Shown one piece after another: positions 1-8,955 of a DNA stretch of 35,379 bases. The notes under the pieces are model-generated. The model had not been told where the DNA came from. It saw only the letters and a program-made list of their open reading frames with translations, and did no database searches. The position numbers and the translations under genes were made by a program. Positions within the stretch are counted from its first letter, which is position 1. Each line of letters opens with the position of its first letter. Source of the DNA: Haplomitrium mnioides (taxonomy: Eukaryota > Marchantiophyta > Haplomitriopsida > Calobryales); the NCBI GenBank assembly GCA_049999725.1, contig JBNGIS010033966.1:22462-57840 (forward strand), in the 5' to 3' direction.

Positions 1-37
<37 letters not shown>
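1..37. repeat. (TC)n microsatellite
   Basis: An uninterrupted TC dinucleotide run of about 18 units at the window edge. It probably continues upstream, so its true length cannot be seen. Confidence 0.97.
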
Positions 38-40
<3 letters not shown>

Positions 41-59
41 ACATGGATACTACAACAGA

Positions 60-560
60 GAAGGAATATTGGCTAGAAAGAAAAATTGAGGTAGTATGAA
101 GAAAAGTAGAAGGCTAGATGAGTATCATGATGGTAGGTGACAATTGGCAGGTCAGAATTTGAAGATGGAAGATAGAAGGAAGGATTAAAGGAGGTAGAAA
201 ATTGAGGTTGGAAAAAGCAAATTAGAAGGCTGGATCACTATAACGAAGGTAGATGTTCTCGGGAGGAAGAAGTTAGTGAAGGAAGAAATAAGGTCGAACA
301 AAGGAAGTTAGATGGTTGGTTTACAAAGAGAAGGGAGAAATCTGTTGATTGATGAGAGTAGGCTAGAAGGCTAGAATTAAGTACCGAAGAAGGATGGACA
401 AGGAAGGAAAACGAGATGGTTTGTAGTAGATGAGGAAATTGGAGATTAGTGATTGATGTTTAGAGAAGAGAAGGAAGGACATGGAATTGGACAAAGTCAT
501 TGATGATTAACGTAGAGAAGGAAGATAGTTGAGGAAATCTGAACAGAAAAGGAGGTCAGA
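60..560. repeat. purine-rich degenerate repeat tract
   Basis: About 500 bases in which the plus strand is strongly G/A-rich, with recurring short words such as GAAGG, AGAAGGCTAG and GGAAGGA at irregular spacing. No clean period is visible by eye and open frames here are short. It adjoins the (TC)n run, so it may be a decayed polypurine satellite or an LTR fragment. Confidence 0.4.
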
Positions 561-2543
561 ATAATTACACAAGCTCTAAGGGTACGTGGTGTTTGCTGTA
601 TGAGGAAGATAGACGGAGAGGAGTGATTTTGGTTTGCATACATAGAATTGTTTGGTGGAAAATGGTTGGAGGGACGAAGGGTAGAATCGACGACTTCATT
701 CAAAGTGAGATCTCCATATCATGCAAGCTGGCTCAAGGATACAAAGAATCCCTCCCAAGGTTGGATCTATCTGGCTAGTGATAAAGATACAAGAAAATAA
801 CAAAAAAAATTTGTGTTGTGTGTATGTGTGAGTTTTGTTTATCTAGGTGTAAAAGTTTAGTTCCTTTCATATTTGGGTTTTTTTATGTATGCGTCTTCTA
901 CTGAAGTAGTTATGTGGTGTTTTGTATGTTGTGATAGTGTGTATAAGAGTTTTGCTTACCTTTAGAGGGGACAATTGTGAAGTTGTTGACTCTATCTGCG
1001 ATTTGGAAACCACAATTAGTAATCCTTTGTGAGTAGAAAAGAACATTTTGTATTGGCTCATGATTTGACTTGTATTTATTAAATCTTTATTATTTTGCAT
1101 ATATCATTTGGATGTTTTCCTTATGTATGCCTCGAGTATTATCGCACTTTCCATTTTACAACACAATTAAAATCAAACGTTGATGGTTTGCTTCTTTCCA
1201 ATTATTGTCATTCCTACCCGAACTTGACTTAGAATTCAGTCTTGCACACAAAGACCAGCCCTATCCAAAAGTTGTTTGAAGGTCCTGCCCTGGTCTTGAA
1301 GGAAAAAGAAAGCACCCTCACGACCACTCGTGTTCATGGTAGAAGTTACTGCCACCACAACTGAGGAAACTCCCATAGATAGTTTGAGCAACGGGAATCC
1401 TTGAAAGTGTGTAGGCTGCCTATATCATGATATTACAACTTCTCTGAAAACAAGCAAGCCTCTTCTTTACGTCTTTAATGAGTGTTTTGTTCATATATAA
1501 ACTCACAACCAGCAAGATAGACCTAGACTACAACCTACATGCGGCAGGGTTCCCCCATATGCCTTGCCTAGACTTAACAAACCTTGACAATATTCTGACA
1601 ACTATGACATGAGCGCTTGGTTGTTGACTTGAAGGTGTCTTTCTTATTCTTGAATCTCAAATGATGAGCTTTGGTTTGAGAGAAACAAAGTTCTATTGAA
1701 GTGTCAAACCCTTCACGCTTGTTAGTCTTGGTGTTTTGAAAATATCCAAAAGGAATCAAATTTGATCGCTTGATCGCCAAGTTAGATCCAATGTGTGCAT
1801 CAGGTTGAGTCTTGGATCTTATGCGTATATAGGGTTTAATCCTTGATCATATACGCATATAAAGTTCACTCCCACAATCTTCTTTTGTTGATGTATCTTG
1901 TTCAACAACTAGCATGCTTTTGCTCAAAACACTCGCTATCACACTTGACACTCTTGCTTCACAAATCCTTCTCTTATCAGACTAATGATTTGATAGTATC
2001 TGGAATTGATGTCCAAAAACAACAACACTTTTTTGAGAACATAAACCTTGAAATTCTAATTGCTTCTTGTCTCTCAACACTCATGCCATTTCAAAATAAA
2101 AATCAAAAGTAAAAATTTCAAAGAATGATTTAAGCAGATATTCCCGGTACACATTCGTATATAAAAAAAATGGTTTTAAGAAAAAACCCATAAAGCGAGA
2201 AAATAGTGCAAATTTTTTGAAGGAAAAGGAAAAAAAACTAGTAAAATGAAAAAGAGTAGCGTTTAATATACCAACTTTTTTTTCACCATATAAACCTACA
2301 TGTCAAGAGCTCTGCGAATCATTTTTTGGCAAGAAAATGCAATTTCTAAAATTGAGTTATTAAAGAAGTGTTAATGGAAAGTTGGTTTCCATTATTGTAA
2401 GCCTAGTTACGAGATTGCATTTTCTTCTTGTGGTTATTTTTGTATTTTCCTATCATCTGGCTTACTTTTGCCCTTCGATTGTTTACGACCTTTAATCTTT
2501 CAATTTCAGAAGTGTTTCTTTCGCAAATTTTGGTAGCAAAAGA
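561..2543. other. AT-rich region without recognisable genes
   Basis: I found no conserved domain, RNA gene or long open frame on either strand. The small frames at 593-778, 867-1100, 1574-1780 and 1843-2112 have no recognisable motif and look like chance. The stretch just before 2544 could hold the promoter of the decayed gene that follows, but no clear TATA signal decides this. Confidence 0.5.
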
Positions 2544-2892
2544 ATGACATCTCAAACTACTACTCCAAAACTGGCACAACCAAAGCTTTATCTGTATGTT
2601 GATGTGTTGAAAGCAATTGAGCCCATCAAATTAGCCAATGAAAGGCTAGCTTGTGGTGGGACCATAAGGGATATTGAGCATCACTTTTACCTTTTCGAAA
2701 GAGAGGGAAAAAGGTCTTTTGGACCAAATCTCTATGATTTGAGAGGGGTATAGAGCTCACATTAGGCTCCTTGTGTAGTCGGAGGATGGGATTGGTCTTT
2801 ACAAAGCCTATTTCATGAAGTTTTGCTTCAATGAAATGAAGCATTGGGATTTGTTCACTTTCGACTTACAAAAAGCTTACAAGGACGAAAAG
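2544..2892 (+). pseudogene. decayed unknown gene, exon 1 remnant
   Basis: An ATG at 2544 opens a 69-codon frame ending at 2753. A second frame continues with good coding character from about 2754 to 2892, rich in aromatic and charged residues (GIGLYKAYFMKFCFNEMKHW region), with a stop near 2777. This suggests one exon carrying a frameshift near 2750 plus a nonsense mutation. The segment ends at GAAAAG/GTAAAAG, a good match to a plant splice donor, and a T-rich intron-like sequence follows. I do not recognise the protein family. Coding character is inferred from composition only. It could be part of a DNA transposon or a host gene captured among retroelements. Confidence 0.4.
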
Positions 2893-2966
2893 GTAAAAGT
2901 TTGTAACTCTTTTTTTTTTTTATATGATGTTGCTACTAGCCAAAGTTATCAAGCCCATGCTAGCAT

Positions 2967-3217
2967 GGACTTGTGAGTCCATGGTGCAAGAACTGCTTTG
3001 TTAATACCGCAAAGACTTTCAAGTCCATGTACATATGGACTCTCAAGTCCAAGCATGCAAAGACTCAAGAGTCTTTGGCGATTAGACTCAAGAGTCCATG
3101 AGTGTTTGGACTTTAGAGTCTATGCACACATGAACTTGAGAGTTCTTGCACACAAGGACTGAATAGTCCATTTACGCTTGGACTCAAGAGTTTACACACG
3201 CATGGAATCTTGAGTCT
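2967..3217. repeat. 24-bp-period palindrome array 1
   Basis: Ten units, each carrying a 14-nt near-palindrome of the form GGACTCAAGAGTCC. They begin at 2967, 3013, 3037, 3061, 3084, 3108, 3132, 3156, 3180 and 3204. After the first step (46) the spacing is 24 bp in all but one case (23). The spacer between palindromes is itself similar, close to ATGCACACAT. The first unit has a perfect 8-bp stem (CATGGACT/AGTCCATG). Unit sequences differ, yet the inverted symmetry is mostly kept: one unit has GAACT paired with AGTTC. Confidence 0.93.
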
Positions 3218-3227
3218 GTGCAAGTAA

Positions 3228-3265
3228 GAATTGCTAAGGTCAAGCGCGTTTGGCCTTAGCAGTTC
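3228..3265. repeat. longer hairpin closing array 1
   Basis: Arms of 14 nt (3228-3241 and 3252-3265) pair with only two G-T type mismatches around a 10-nt loop (AAGCGCGTTT). It follows the last 24-bp unit directly. Its loop resembles the ATGCGC-type spacers of the arrays, so it may be an enlarged variant unit. Confidence 0.8.
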
Positions 3266-3353
3266 CATAAATCAATTTTTTTTGTCTTGTTTTATTTTTC
3301 AATTTAAGCTGTTGACACTAATGTTTTTTTTTTTTCCCTTTTAGTTTTTGCAG

Positions 3354-3933
3354 TTTCTTTTGATTTTGTCAATGCCTATCCGGATGCCAAGCGAGTTGAA
3401 AGGGGTTTTATTAAGTTTGCTCTTACTGTGAAGATTTTGAAGGTGAAGTATGGATCGAGTTTGGCTTAGTATGTACCTCATTCCAGTGTTGCGACGTTTG
3501 CAATTGGAGCAACTAGTAGACCATCGGCTTCAGAAAAAAAGAAAAGCAATCGAATCAACAAAAGGCTCTACAAAGAAAAAGTTGGTTGTGCAGAAGAAAA
3601 AGCCAGTCCAACCATTGCTAGTTTGTGAGGGGTCAGTTCACTCATCTTCTCCTCCAAGCTTCTCTACGCATGCCTTATCTTCTTCCTCTTCTAGCAGCTC
3701 TGAAGAAGAGGTTGAGCCTCAGCCCGTGTAACTAACCTCCAAACCAATACAACAGGTGCACAAGGGTCTCAAAGCATTTCAAGAAAGAGAACATGTGGAT
3801 CCTCATGTAATGTCCGAGGAAGAAAAAAACAAAATTCACAAATCAACAATCGAGCGATGTAGGATTCATGAAGAAACTATTACACTTCGGTTGGAAAATT
3901 TGAATTTTCCTAAACCAAGAATTGACAACTAGG
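3354..3933 (+). pseudogene. decayed unknown gene, central exon remnant
   Basis: After the acceptor, a frame encoding AYPDAKRVERGFIKFALTVK runs to a stop near 3470 and on to an A-rich run at about 3533-3545. There the coding character moves to another frame (open 3450-3731): lysine-rich, then a serine run, then EEEVEPQPV. After a stop at 3729-3731 the same frame continues to 3933 with a charged segment (MSEEEKNKIHKSTIERCRIH). This points to a basic, low-complexity, perhaps nuclear protein now broken by at least one frameshift and two stops. No family recognised. Confidence 0.4.
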
Positions 3934-4700
3934 GGACTTTCCAAATTATGCAACTTAGCAAGGATTTCGGGGACCCGCTTTCGTAAAGTATGCTTACCAA
4001 CAAGTACACCTACTTTTTTTTATTGTGGTTGTCGACTCAAACTACAAGTTGGAGACAAGTCAGAGTTTTATATTAGAAACCTTGACAAGTACAAATACAA
4101 GATTGATGAAGGCAATCATAGTGTTGTTGCAAGGAAACTTTTGATTACAAAATATGGAGCGAAGAATCTGATGTTGTTGCTCTACAACCATTACGTCTAC
4201 GTGAGGCTTACTCCAACAAAAACACACATTTTTTGCTATTGATGAGAGCTACAACTAGCGGTACAAGTTGGAGATGACCTCCATTTAGAAGGTTAAGTAT
4301 TGGCAATAATAGGTTTACGGAGTGAGGGATGATTTCATCCCAAAAATTAAAGAGAGAACTTGTTTTGTAGAATTTGGAAATTAAATCAAGGTCCACTATT
4401 GAGAAGACAGTAACTTTTCAAGATAATTGGTTTCAGTTGGCGTTCCAAAGTGGAGAGCTCTAGGAGTTGTAGTAGAGCATTTTTTTCAATGTGGGAGAAG
4501 AACCTGGTCAAAGTCCAAAAGCCAAAGGTTTTTTATGAATAAAAGATACGAAGTAGACATCTTAGAGTACCCCATTCACATAGAGGAGTAAAAAATGTTC
4601 TCTTTCTACTCCAATTTTGAGAAATTATTAGTAGCCTTTTTTGCATTTTTAATTACTGTATATTTTTTTTTCTATTGAAAATTTATCTTTTGAAAATTTG
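3934..4700 (+). pseudogene. weak coding remnants, unknown
   Basis: A frame at 3922-4242 (106 codons) has some coding character (KYKIDEGNHSVVARKLL region). Short fragments such as MWEKNLVKVQKPKVFYE follow near 4490. Stops interrupt every frame and no motif is recognisable. It lies between the two palindrome arrays and is probably a further decayed part of the same gene, but it could be non-coding. Confidence 0.25.
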
Positions 4701-4714
4701 TACTCTTTGTAAAA

Positions 4715-5095
4715 AGACTACTTGGAGTCTCTGCACACATGGACTTTGCAAAGTCTATGTGCATATTGACTATTCAGTCCTAGCCCGTTGGGACTAAGCA
4801 GAGATCCTACGTGCTAGACTAAAGAGTCCAAATGTGTAGACTAAAGAGTCTATGCGCTTGTAGATTGAAGAGTCCATGCGTGTATGGACTAAAGAGTTCA
4901 TGTGTTCATAGACTAAAGAGTCCATGCGCACATGGACTTAAGAGTCTAGGTGCTTGGAGATTGAAGAGTCCATACGCGAATACACTAAAGAGTCCAATTT
5001 CAGATGAACTCTTGAGTCTATGTGTGTCTAGACTCTTCAGCTTATACGCGCAAGGACTCTTTGTGGTCTCAATGGGCTTGGACTGAATGAAGTCC
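4715..5095. repeat. 24-bp-period palindrome array 2
   Basis: About 16 units of the same type as array 1, with palindromes such as AGACTAAAGAGTCC. From 4838 the starts are 4838, 4862, 4886, 4910, 4934, 4958, 4982, 5006, 5030 and 5054: exactly 24 bp apart over ten units. Spacers are of the ATGCGC/ATGTGT type, in the same orientation as array 1. The plus strand is open at 4832-5086 and would encode an 8-residue repeat (RLKSPCAH-like), which follows from the period being divisible by three. I do not count it as a gene. The array lies in an intron-like gap ending at the TTTTAG acceptor at 5171-5176. Confidence 0.93.
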
Positions 5096-5176
5096 TTGAG
5101 TATTGGCATTTTGTATTAGAGGCGTTTTCATTTCAAAGCTTTCTCTTATTGATTTATTACTTGTTTTCTTTTTTAG

Positions 5177-5290
5177 AGTGATAAGACTTTCAAACAACAA
5201 CTTGCAAAAAAGTTGACGGTAGCTGCCAAAGGCAAAAAGAAAATTAAGCTGAAGAAGCCACAAAAGACCAAGACCAAGCCCCAAACTTAG
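5177..5290 (+). pseudogene. decayed unknown gene, lysine-rich 3' exon
   Basis: Directly after a T-rich tract and TTTTAG there is an open 37-codon segment ending in TAG at 5288. About 40% of residues are lysine (KGKKKIKLKKPQKTKTKP region), as in a basic C-terminal tail of a nuclear or RNA/DNA-binding protein. Its position behind a plausible acceptor and its biased composition make an exon credible. It may be the terminal exon of the gene starting at 2544, but that link is inference. Confidence 0.42.
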
Positions 5291-5340
5291 TTTTATATCC
5301 CTTTGCCTTGTTGCTTCATTGTCAAAAAGCTAGAGAGTGA

Positions 5341-5502
5341 AAGTTTAGACAACAGAATGAAGTTGATGTCCTTCTCTATGAAGGAGGTGTTAATGAAAAG
5401 GATGTTGATTTGAAGTCCTATGATGGCAAACTCAACGTGGTGTTTTATCAAGTCTACGGGGAGTCCAATGATATGACCAATGTCCAATATATTTTTTCAT
5501 AA
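5341..5502 (+). pseudogene. short coding-like fragment, unknown
   Basis: Open for 53 codons from behind a TGA (5338) to a TAA at 5500-5502, encoding an acidic segment with VDVLLYEGGVNEKDVDLKS and YGESNDMTN. There is no start codon at its head and no family match. It could be another exon remnant of the preceding gene or an unrelated fragment. The minus-strand frame over the same bases looks like a shadow. Confidence 0.3.
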
Positions 5503-6587
5503 TGTTTAATGTTTATGTTATTAAGTTTGTGATTGATGAGCTACCTTGTAAGAATAAATGAATGTCAAATAAAACATTGTGCCATATGTAAGAAGTAAGC
5601 AAGGAAGCCTATGTGGGTATGGACATTGTGTTTCAACAATTTACATTTGGAGAGAAGTAGTCTTTGCATGTAAGATTTTTTTTGGGTTTTTTGTTGATCT
5701 TTTGTAATATATATTACAGTCTTGAATTACGAAATCATCCTTCAATTGAGTTACTTCTCTCATTTTATTTCTAGAATATATTTGTGTGAGTTAAAAGAGG
5801 TTGAGTGTATGCATTCACAATAGTGTTCGATTGATTTTGAATTAATTATGTTTTGAAAATATGCATACAAAAGTTTATACAAGCATAGGTATTCTTTTTT
5901 GGTTTTCATCTTTTTCGTATGTACTTGGAAGTTGAAAACATATGTCAATAGATTGTAGATGAAGATATCAGTGTTTGTCTCAACATTTTCTTTTCTTTGA
6001 ATTTATTTGCAATAGATGTTTTAGGTTTTCGTAAGTTAAAGGTCTTTTGAATATTGTGAGAAAATATTTAATATTGTGATTTAAGTTTAATATTTTTTTA
6101 ATATTCTATCAGGGTTGCTTATCTTATTTAAAAAAATTATTTAAATTTACTTTTCTATAAAGTATTGAGTATAAATCGTTTTTTTGAAATACTATAAATA
6201 TCTCAATGAAGTAAATTTCAGATTAAAGAAATTATTTTTTGATAAAAAGTTCACAGCTATAAAAAAGCATAATTTTAGAAGCCCAAATTTGAAAATTGAT
6301 TTTCTTGAGCGTGAAATCAAACATGAACTCAGTAGCAATTCTTAATTCAAAGTAGTGGTTGTTTCATGTGATTTCTCTTTGTTTTTCCAACTAATTCCGT
6401 CTTGTGTTTTCCACTTTAATCGTTGAAGTTCTTGAATCTATTGTGTTGTTTACGCTTATAATACTTCTACAACTTGAATTTTATGTATTGGCCTTTTTCT
6501 AACCTTTATTATTCTACTTTGTCATCCATTATCATTAAATCTCTTACTAAATATCTTACTTTTTATGTTTTTTTGTTGAGCGGTCCA
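5503..6587. other. AT-rich spacer, nothing recognised
   Basis: Strongly AT-rich, with many homopolymer runs and no open frame with coding character on either strand. No RNA gene, repeat array or LTR terminus was seen. Confidence 0.6.
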
Positions 6588-6603
6588 TCTATTTTAAGTC
6601 CTT

Positions 6604-6816
6604 CAACTCTTAGTCATCCCTCTGTTAGTCATCTAATTGCATTTTTTGACTCTTAGTCACTCAACTCTCACCCTTTGGACTTTTAGTTGTCTAACTATAA
6701 GTCATCTAACTCACAATTATCCGACTCTTAGTCTTCTAACTTTCAAATATCCAACTTACATGAGTTGTTTGACTCTATTGAGTCCTCTAACTTTCAATCT
6801 TTTGACTCCCAGATCT
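6604..6816. repeat. 15-bp-period palindrome array 3
   Basis: Tandem units near GACTCTTAGTCATCT, in which GACTCTTAGTC is a palindrome with a 3-nt loop. Starts fall at 6648, 6663, 6678, 6693, 6708, 6723, 6738 and 6753, all 15 bp apart, then 6771, 6789 and 6804. Earlier units lie at 6604 and 6619. Some units change both arms together, e.g. AACT...AGTT at 6753. The array sits about 115 bp outside the copia-B 5' LTR. Read on the minus strand it gives a five-residue LRV-type repeat, which could belong to the antisense gypsy-C. Confidence 0.88.
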
Positions 6817-6927
6817 ACGACTTTGTTGATCTTCTCTAACATTGAAATGTTTATTGGACGCCTCTTGTTGACATATTTTCTTGCTACCACGTTCATATCA
6901 TCAAATAGATGGAGCTCCTTCAATATC

Positions 6928-6932
6928 AACAC
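6928..6932. repeat. copia-B target-site duplication, left
   Basis: AACAC immediately precedes the copia-B 5' LTR. The same AACAC immediately follows its 3' LTR at 27117-27121. A 5-bp duplication is the normal size for plant LTR elements. Confidence 0.93.
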
Positions 6933-7117
6933 TGTTAGAACCCCATATAACTTAACCTTAATTACTTAACTATTCTACTCTAGTTAAGTAAGTTATGGTA
7001 GTTACTTAACTTCCCATCTAACTATATACTCTAAAAAGGATGTACAGTATGGCATCGTGGAATAATAAGTGATACAATAAGATGTTGAGTGAATGAGCTA
7101 ATGTGCTGCTTCTAGCA
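6933..7117 (+). repeat. copia-B 5' LTR
   Basis: Begins TGTTAGAACCCC and ends CTTCTAGCA. It aligns over its whole length with 26932-27116 without length difference (185 bp each), sharing for example ACTATATACTCTAAAAAGGA and GTTGAGTGAATGAGCTAAT. By eye the two copies differ at roughly 15% of positions, so the insertion is old. Confidence 0.95.
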
Positions 7118-7134
7118 TGTTATCAGTTAGCATG
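7118..7134 (+). promoter_or_regulatory. copia-B primer-binding site (putative)
   Basis: TGTTATCAGTTAGC directly abuts the LTR end. It resembles the copia-A site (CGTTATCAACACG) at the same relative position. Both resemble the complement of the anticodon arm of a tRNA-Ile(AAU), not the usual tRNA-Met acceptor end. The tRNA match is from memory and needs checking. Confidence 0.45.
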
Positions 7135-7151
7135 TTATTCAAAACCATTAC

Positions 7152-7251
7152 TGTTATATATATACCCTATGTAAGTTAGGTCACGACCACTCAATTCATT
7201 CATTCATTTGGAGACTCCCATGTGTATGTGTGCGGCGCTCATGCGATAACA
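7152..7251 (+). repeat. copia-A 5' LTR
   Basis: Runs from TGTTATATATATACCC to GCGCTCATGCGATAACA, with complementary ends TGTTAT/ATAACA. It aligns with 23372-23483, and the last 30 bases or so are nearly identical. About ten differences are visible outside the TA-repeat length change. At about 100 bp it is very short for an LTR of a coding copia element. Confidence 0.88.
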
Positions 7252-7266
7252 CGTTATCAACACGGC
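7252..7266 (+). promoter_or_regulatory. copia-A primer-binding site (putative)
   Basis: CGTTATCAACACGGC starts directly behind the LTR end CA. A half-tRNA primer from tRNA-Ile(AAU), cut within the anticodon arm, would pair with it; the identification rests on remembered tRNA sequence. Compare the copia-B site at 7118. Confidence 0.5.
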
Positions 7267-8091
7267 AGACTTTGCAGCAATTTTTTTTTCCTCATGCGCT
7301 CAATTTGCACCAACATCTTGGGAAGCTCTCGCGTCATTTGTTTACAATCTTCTTTCTACACTCACATTGCATTCGTAGAAATTTTCTAATAGCGATACTA
7401 ACGGCCCGCTGAATACATTTTTTTCTCTTTTCTCTATATCATTACCATCTCTATCTACCGTACATCTCTATATTTTTCTTCTTCTCATTTCTTCTAGAAG
7501 GCGCTTCCTATATGAACTAGGGTGTGTGAAACCTCACAATGCTAGCTCGTCCCTAATCGAAGCACTATGCCGTTTGGAAGGTGTGCGGTTTGGTGCACCA
7601 GCTTTTGCTTCACTACCTTTGGACCACCCCACAACCTCCAGAAGTAGATTATTCAACGTACTTGGATGCTTTCCCATACTTGGAGCTTTTAAGAGGAGCA
7701 GTATAGCCCGTTAAGTCGACATCTTTTTTCTCGTCCCTCATTTCTTTCGTCAGCCGCTGCAGCGAGTGCACACTCAGTCTCTCTTCAGTCGATCATATCC
7801 TCACTAGAGCACTTCATTTTTTTCTTTTCACTTACTAACCTATTGTTTGTTCTTTCTCTCGTTGTCGAACTCCACTTAGCTCGTAGCATTCTGTCACTGC
7901 TCGCGGTCAACTTGCATTGTCTCATTCTTGTTTGCTTCTGTCCATCGCCTATGATGGACTAACAGTGTCCATCCTCCTTACTCTTTGATAGCATAAACAA
8001 CAAGGTTTTATCTTCCTCTTTCTGTTTTCATTACTACACTGCTATACTAACCTATCATTTGCTCACGAGCTATCGTTCTCTTTTTCTGTCA
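7267..8091 (+). other. copia-A leader and presumed gypsy-T 5' LTR zone
   Basis: C/T-rich DNA without convincing coding potential. Copia-A leader must change to gypsy-T somewhere here. One candidate is CGACATC at about 7717, which resembles the TGACATT start of the 3' copy, with an end at TTTTCTGTCA (8091) giving TGACA/TGTCA-type termini. I could not align this stretch confidently with 16446-16840, so the boundary stays open. Confidence 0.35.
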
Positions 8092-8098
8092 GCTAGTG

Positions 8099-8151
8099 AA
8101 TTGGGGTGCTGACACAAAATTCTTCCCATCAGGAGCACCATTGGGCCAATT
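8099..8151 (+). promoter_or_regulatory. hairpin at presumed gypsy-T primer site
   Basis: AATTGG (8099-8104) pairs with CCAATT (8146-8151), and GGTGCT (8105-8110) pairs with AGCACC (8134-8139), leaving a loop and a small bulge. The 5' arm contains TTGGGGTGCTGACAC, which starts with the TGG expected of a primer-binding site eight bases behind the presumed LTR end. The priming tRNA could not be named. Confidence 0.4.
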
Positions 8152-8718
8152 CCCCTTTGGTAAGTGTAAAAGCACCTCGGAAGCAGTGGAACTACTTCAA
8201 TCTGTGGGTACAAGTAAATCGCATGGATCCGAGGAGTGGAACGAGATCATTGTGGAAGGAGAGAAGGGAGCAGTGGTCACCATCAAGTGGAAGGGCACCA
8301 CTAAAATTTGAAGGAAGCCAACGAGAGCCTGTAAGCGTCATTGGGATGAGGGAATCGAGCCCTAGCGGGTAGGAAGGAACACCCACTAGAGGCAAAGAAG
8401 CTAGAGGAGAAAGGTTGAAGCTAGAAGGTGGAAATCTAAAAGCGCTCTAGGAGGATGAGGACCGCAAAGAAAGCATGTAGATGCCACACACCAGAGGCGA
8501 GGATCGGGGATAGAGGAGGAGGGTCGAGACCTTTGTGAGCAAGGGCTAGGCCAGGGATTGGGGGACGCTTTGATCTTGTAGGCATGAGACAAGTTCGACA
8601 AGGGTCCGACCCTTTTCTTGAGTATCCACGGCCCTTAACGGAAATGTGGAGTCTGTTGAAGGCTCCAGAGGATTCCACAAAAATGTGGGGTCTTCAGAGA
8701 GCTCCAGGAGATTCAATG
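8152..8718 (+). other. gypsy-T leader, proximal part
   Basis: G/A-rich leader DNA. Two overlapping open frames start near the primer site (8096-8311 and 8106-8372) without recognisable motifs. Tat-type elements can carry an extra ORF before gag, but nothing here proves one. Open frames on the minus strand look like shadows of the biased composition. Confidence 0.35.
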
Positions 8719-8955
8719 GATGACGTGTCGATGCCAAGGAGTTTGCAAGTCTTCACAGAGAGGTGGCGGGCCCAGGGCGTCTGAGGGCTTATAGCGGATG
8801 ACGTGTTGGCGCCAGGGAGTCTGCAAGTCTTCACGGAGAGGTGGCGGGCCTAGGGCATCCGAGGGCTTATAGTGGATGACGTGTCGGCGCCAAAGAGTCC
8901 TCAAGTCTTCACGAAGAGGTGGCGGGCCCAGGGCGTACGAGGGCTTTTAACAAAA
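8719..8955. repeat. 78-bp tandem repeat, three copies
   Basis: The unit starts TGACGTGT at 8721, 8799 and 8877 (exactly 78 bp apart) and includes CAAGTCTTCAC, GAGGTGGCGGGCC and GAGGGCTTATAG. Copies differ at a few positions. More degenerate relatives (ATGGCGTCGGGCGGC type) recur at about 9068, 9230 and 9356, as if the leader had grown by repeated duplication. Confidence 0.93.

Larger units (their letters stand above)
2893..3353 (+). other. intron-like gap holding a palindrome array
   Basis: It starts with GTAAAAG and ends with a T-rich tract and two AG acceptors (after 3345 and at 3354), as expected of a plant intron. Its middle is filled by the 24-bp palindrome array and a longer hairpin. 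The intron call depends on the coding character of the flanks. Confidence 0.4.

Noticed and set aside
2967-5095. CRISPR-like array (regular repeats with palindromes)
   Set aside because: The DNA is plant nuclear, spacers are similar to each other rather than unique, units are only 24 bp and no cas genes are near.
4832-5109. Open frames on both strands over the 24-bp array
   Set aside because: A period divisible by three keeps several frames open without coding; the 8-residue repeat alone is no evidence of a protein.
7526-7714. Plus-strand frame of 62 codons before gypsy-T
   Set aside because: No domain, lies in leader or LTR sequence, composition uninformative.
8401-8904. Several overlapping open frames on the minus strand
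   Set aside because: They follow from the G/A-rich plus strand and the 78-bp repeat; no motif or start context.
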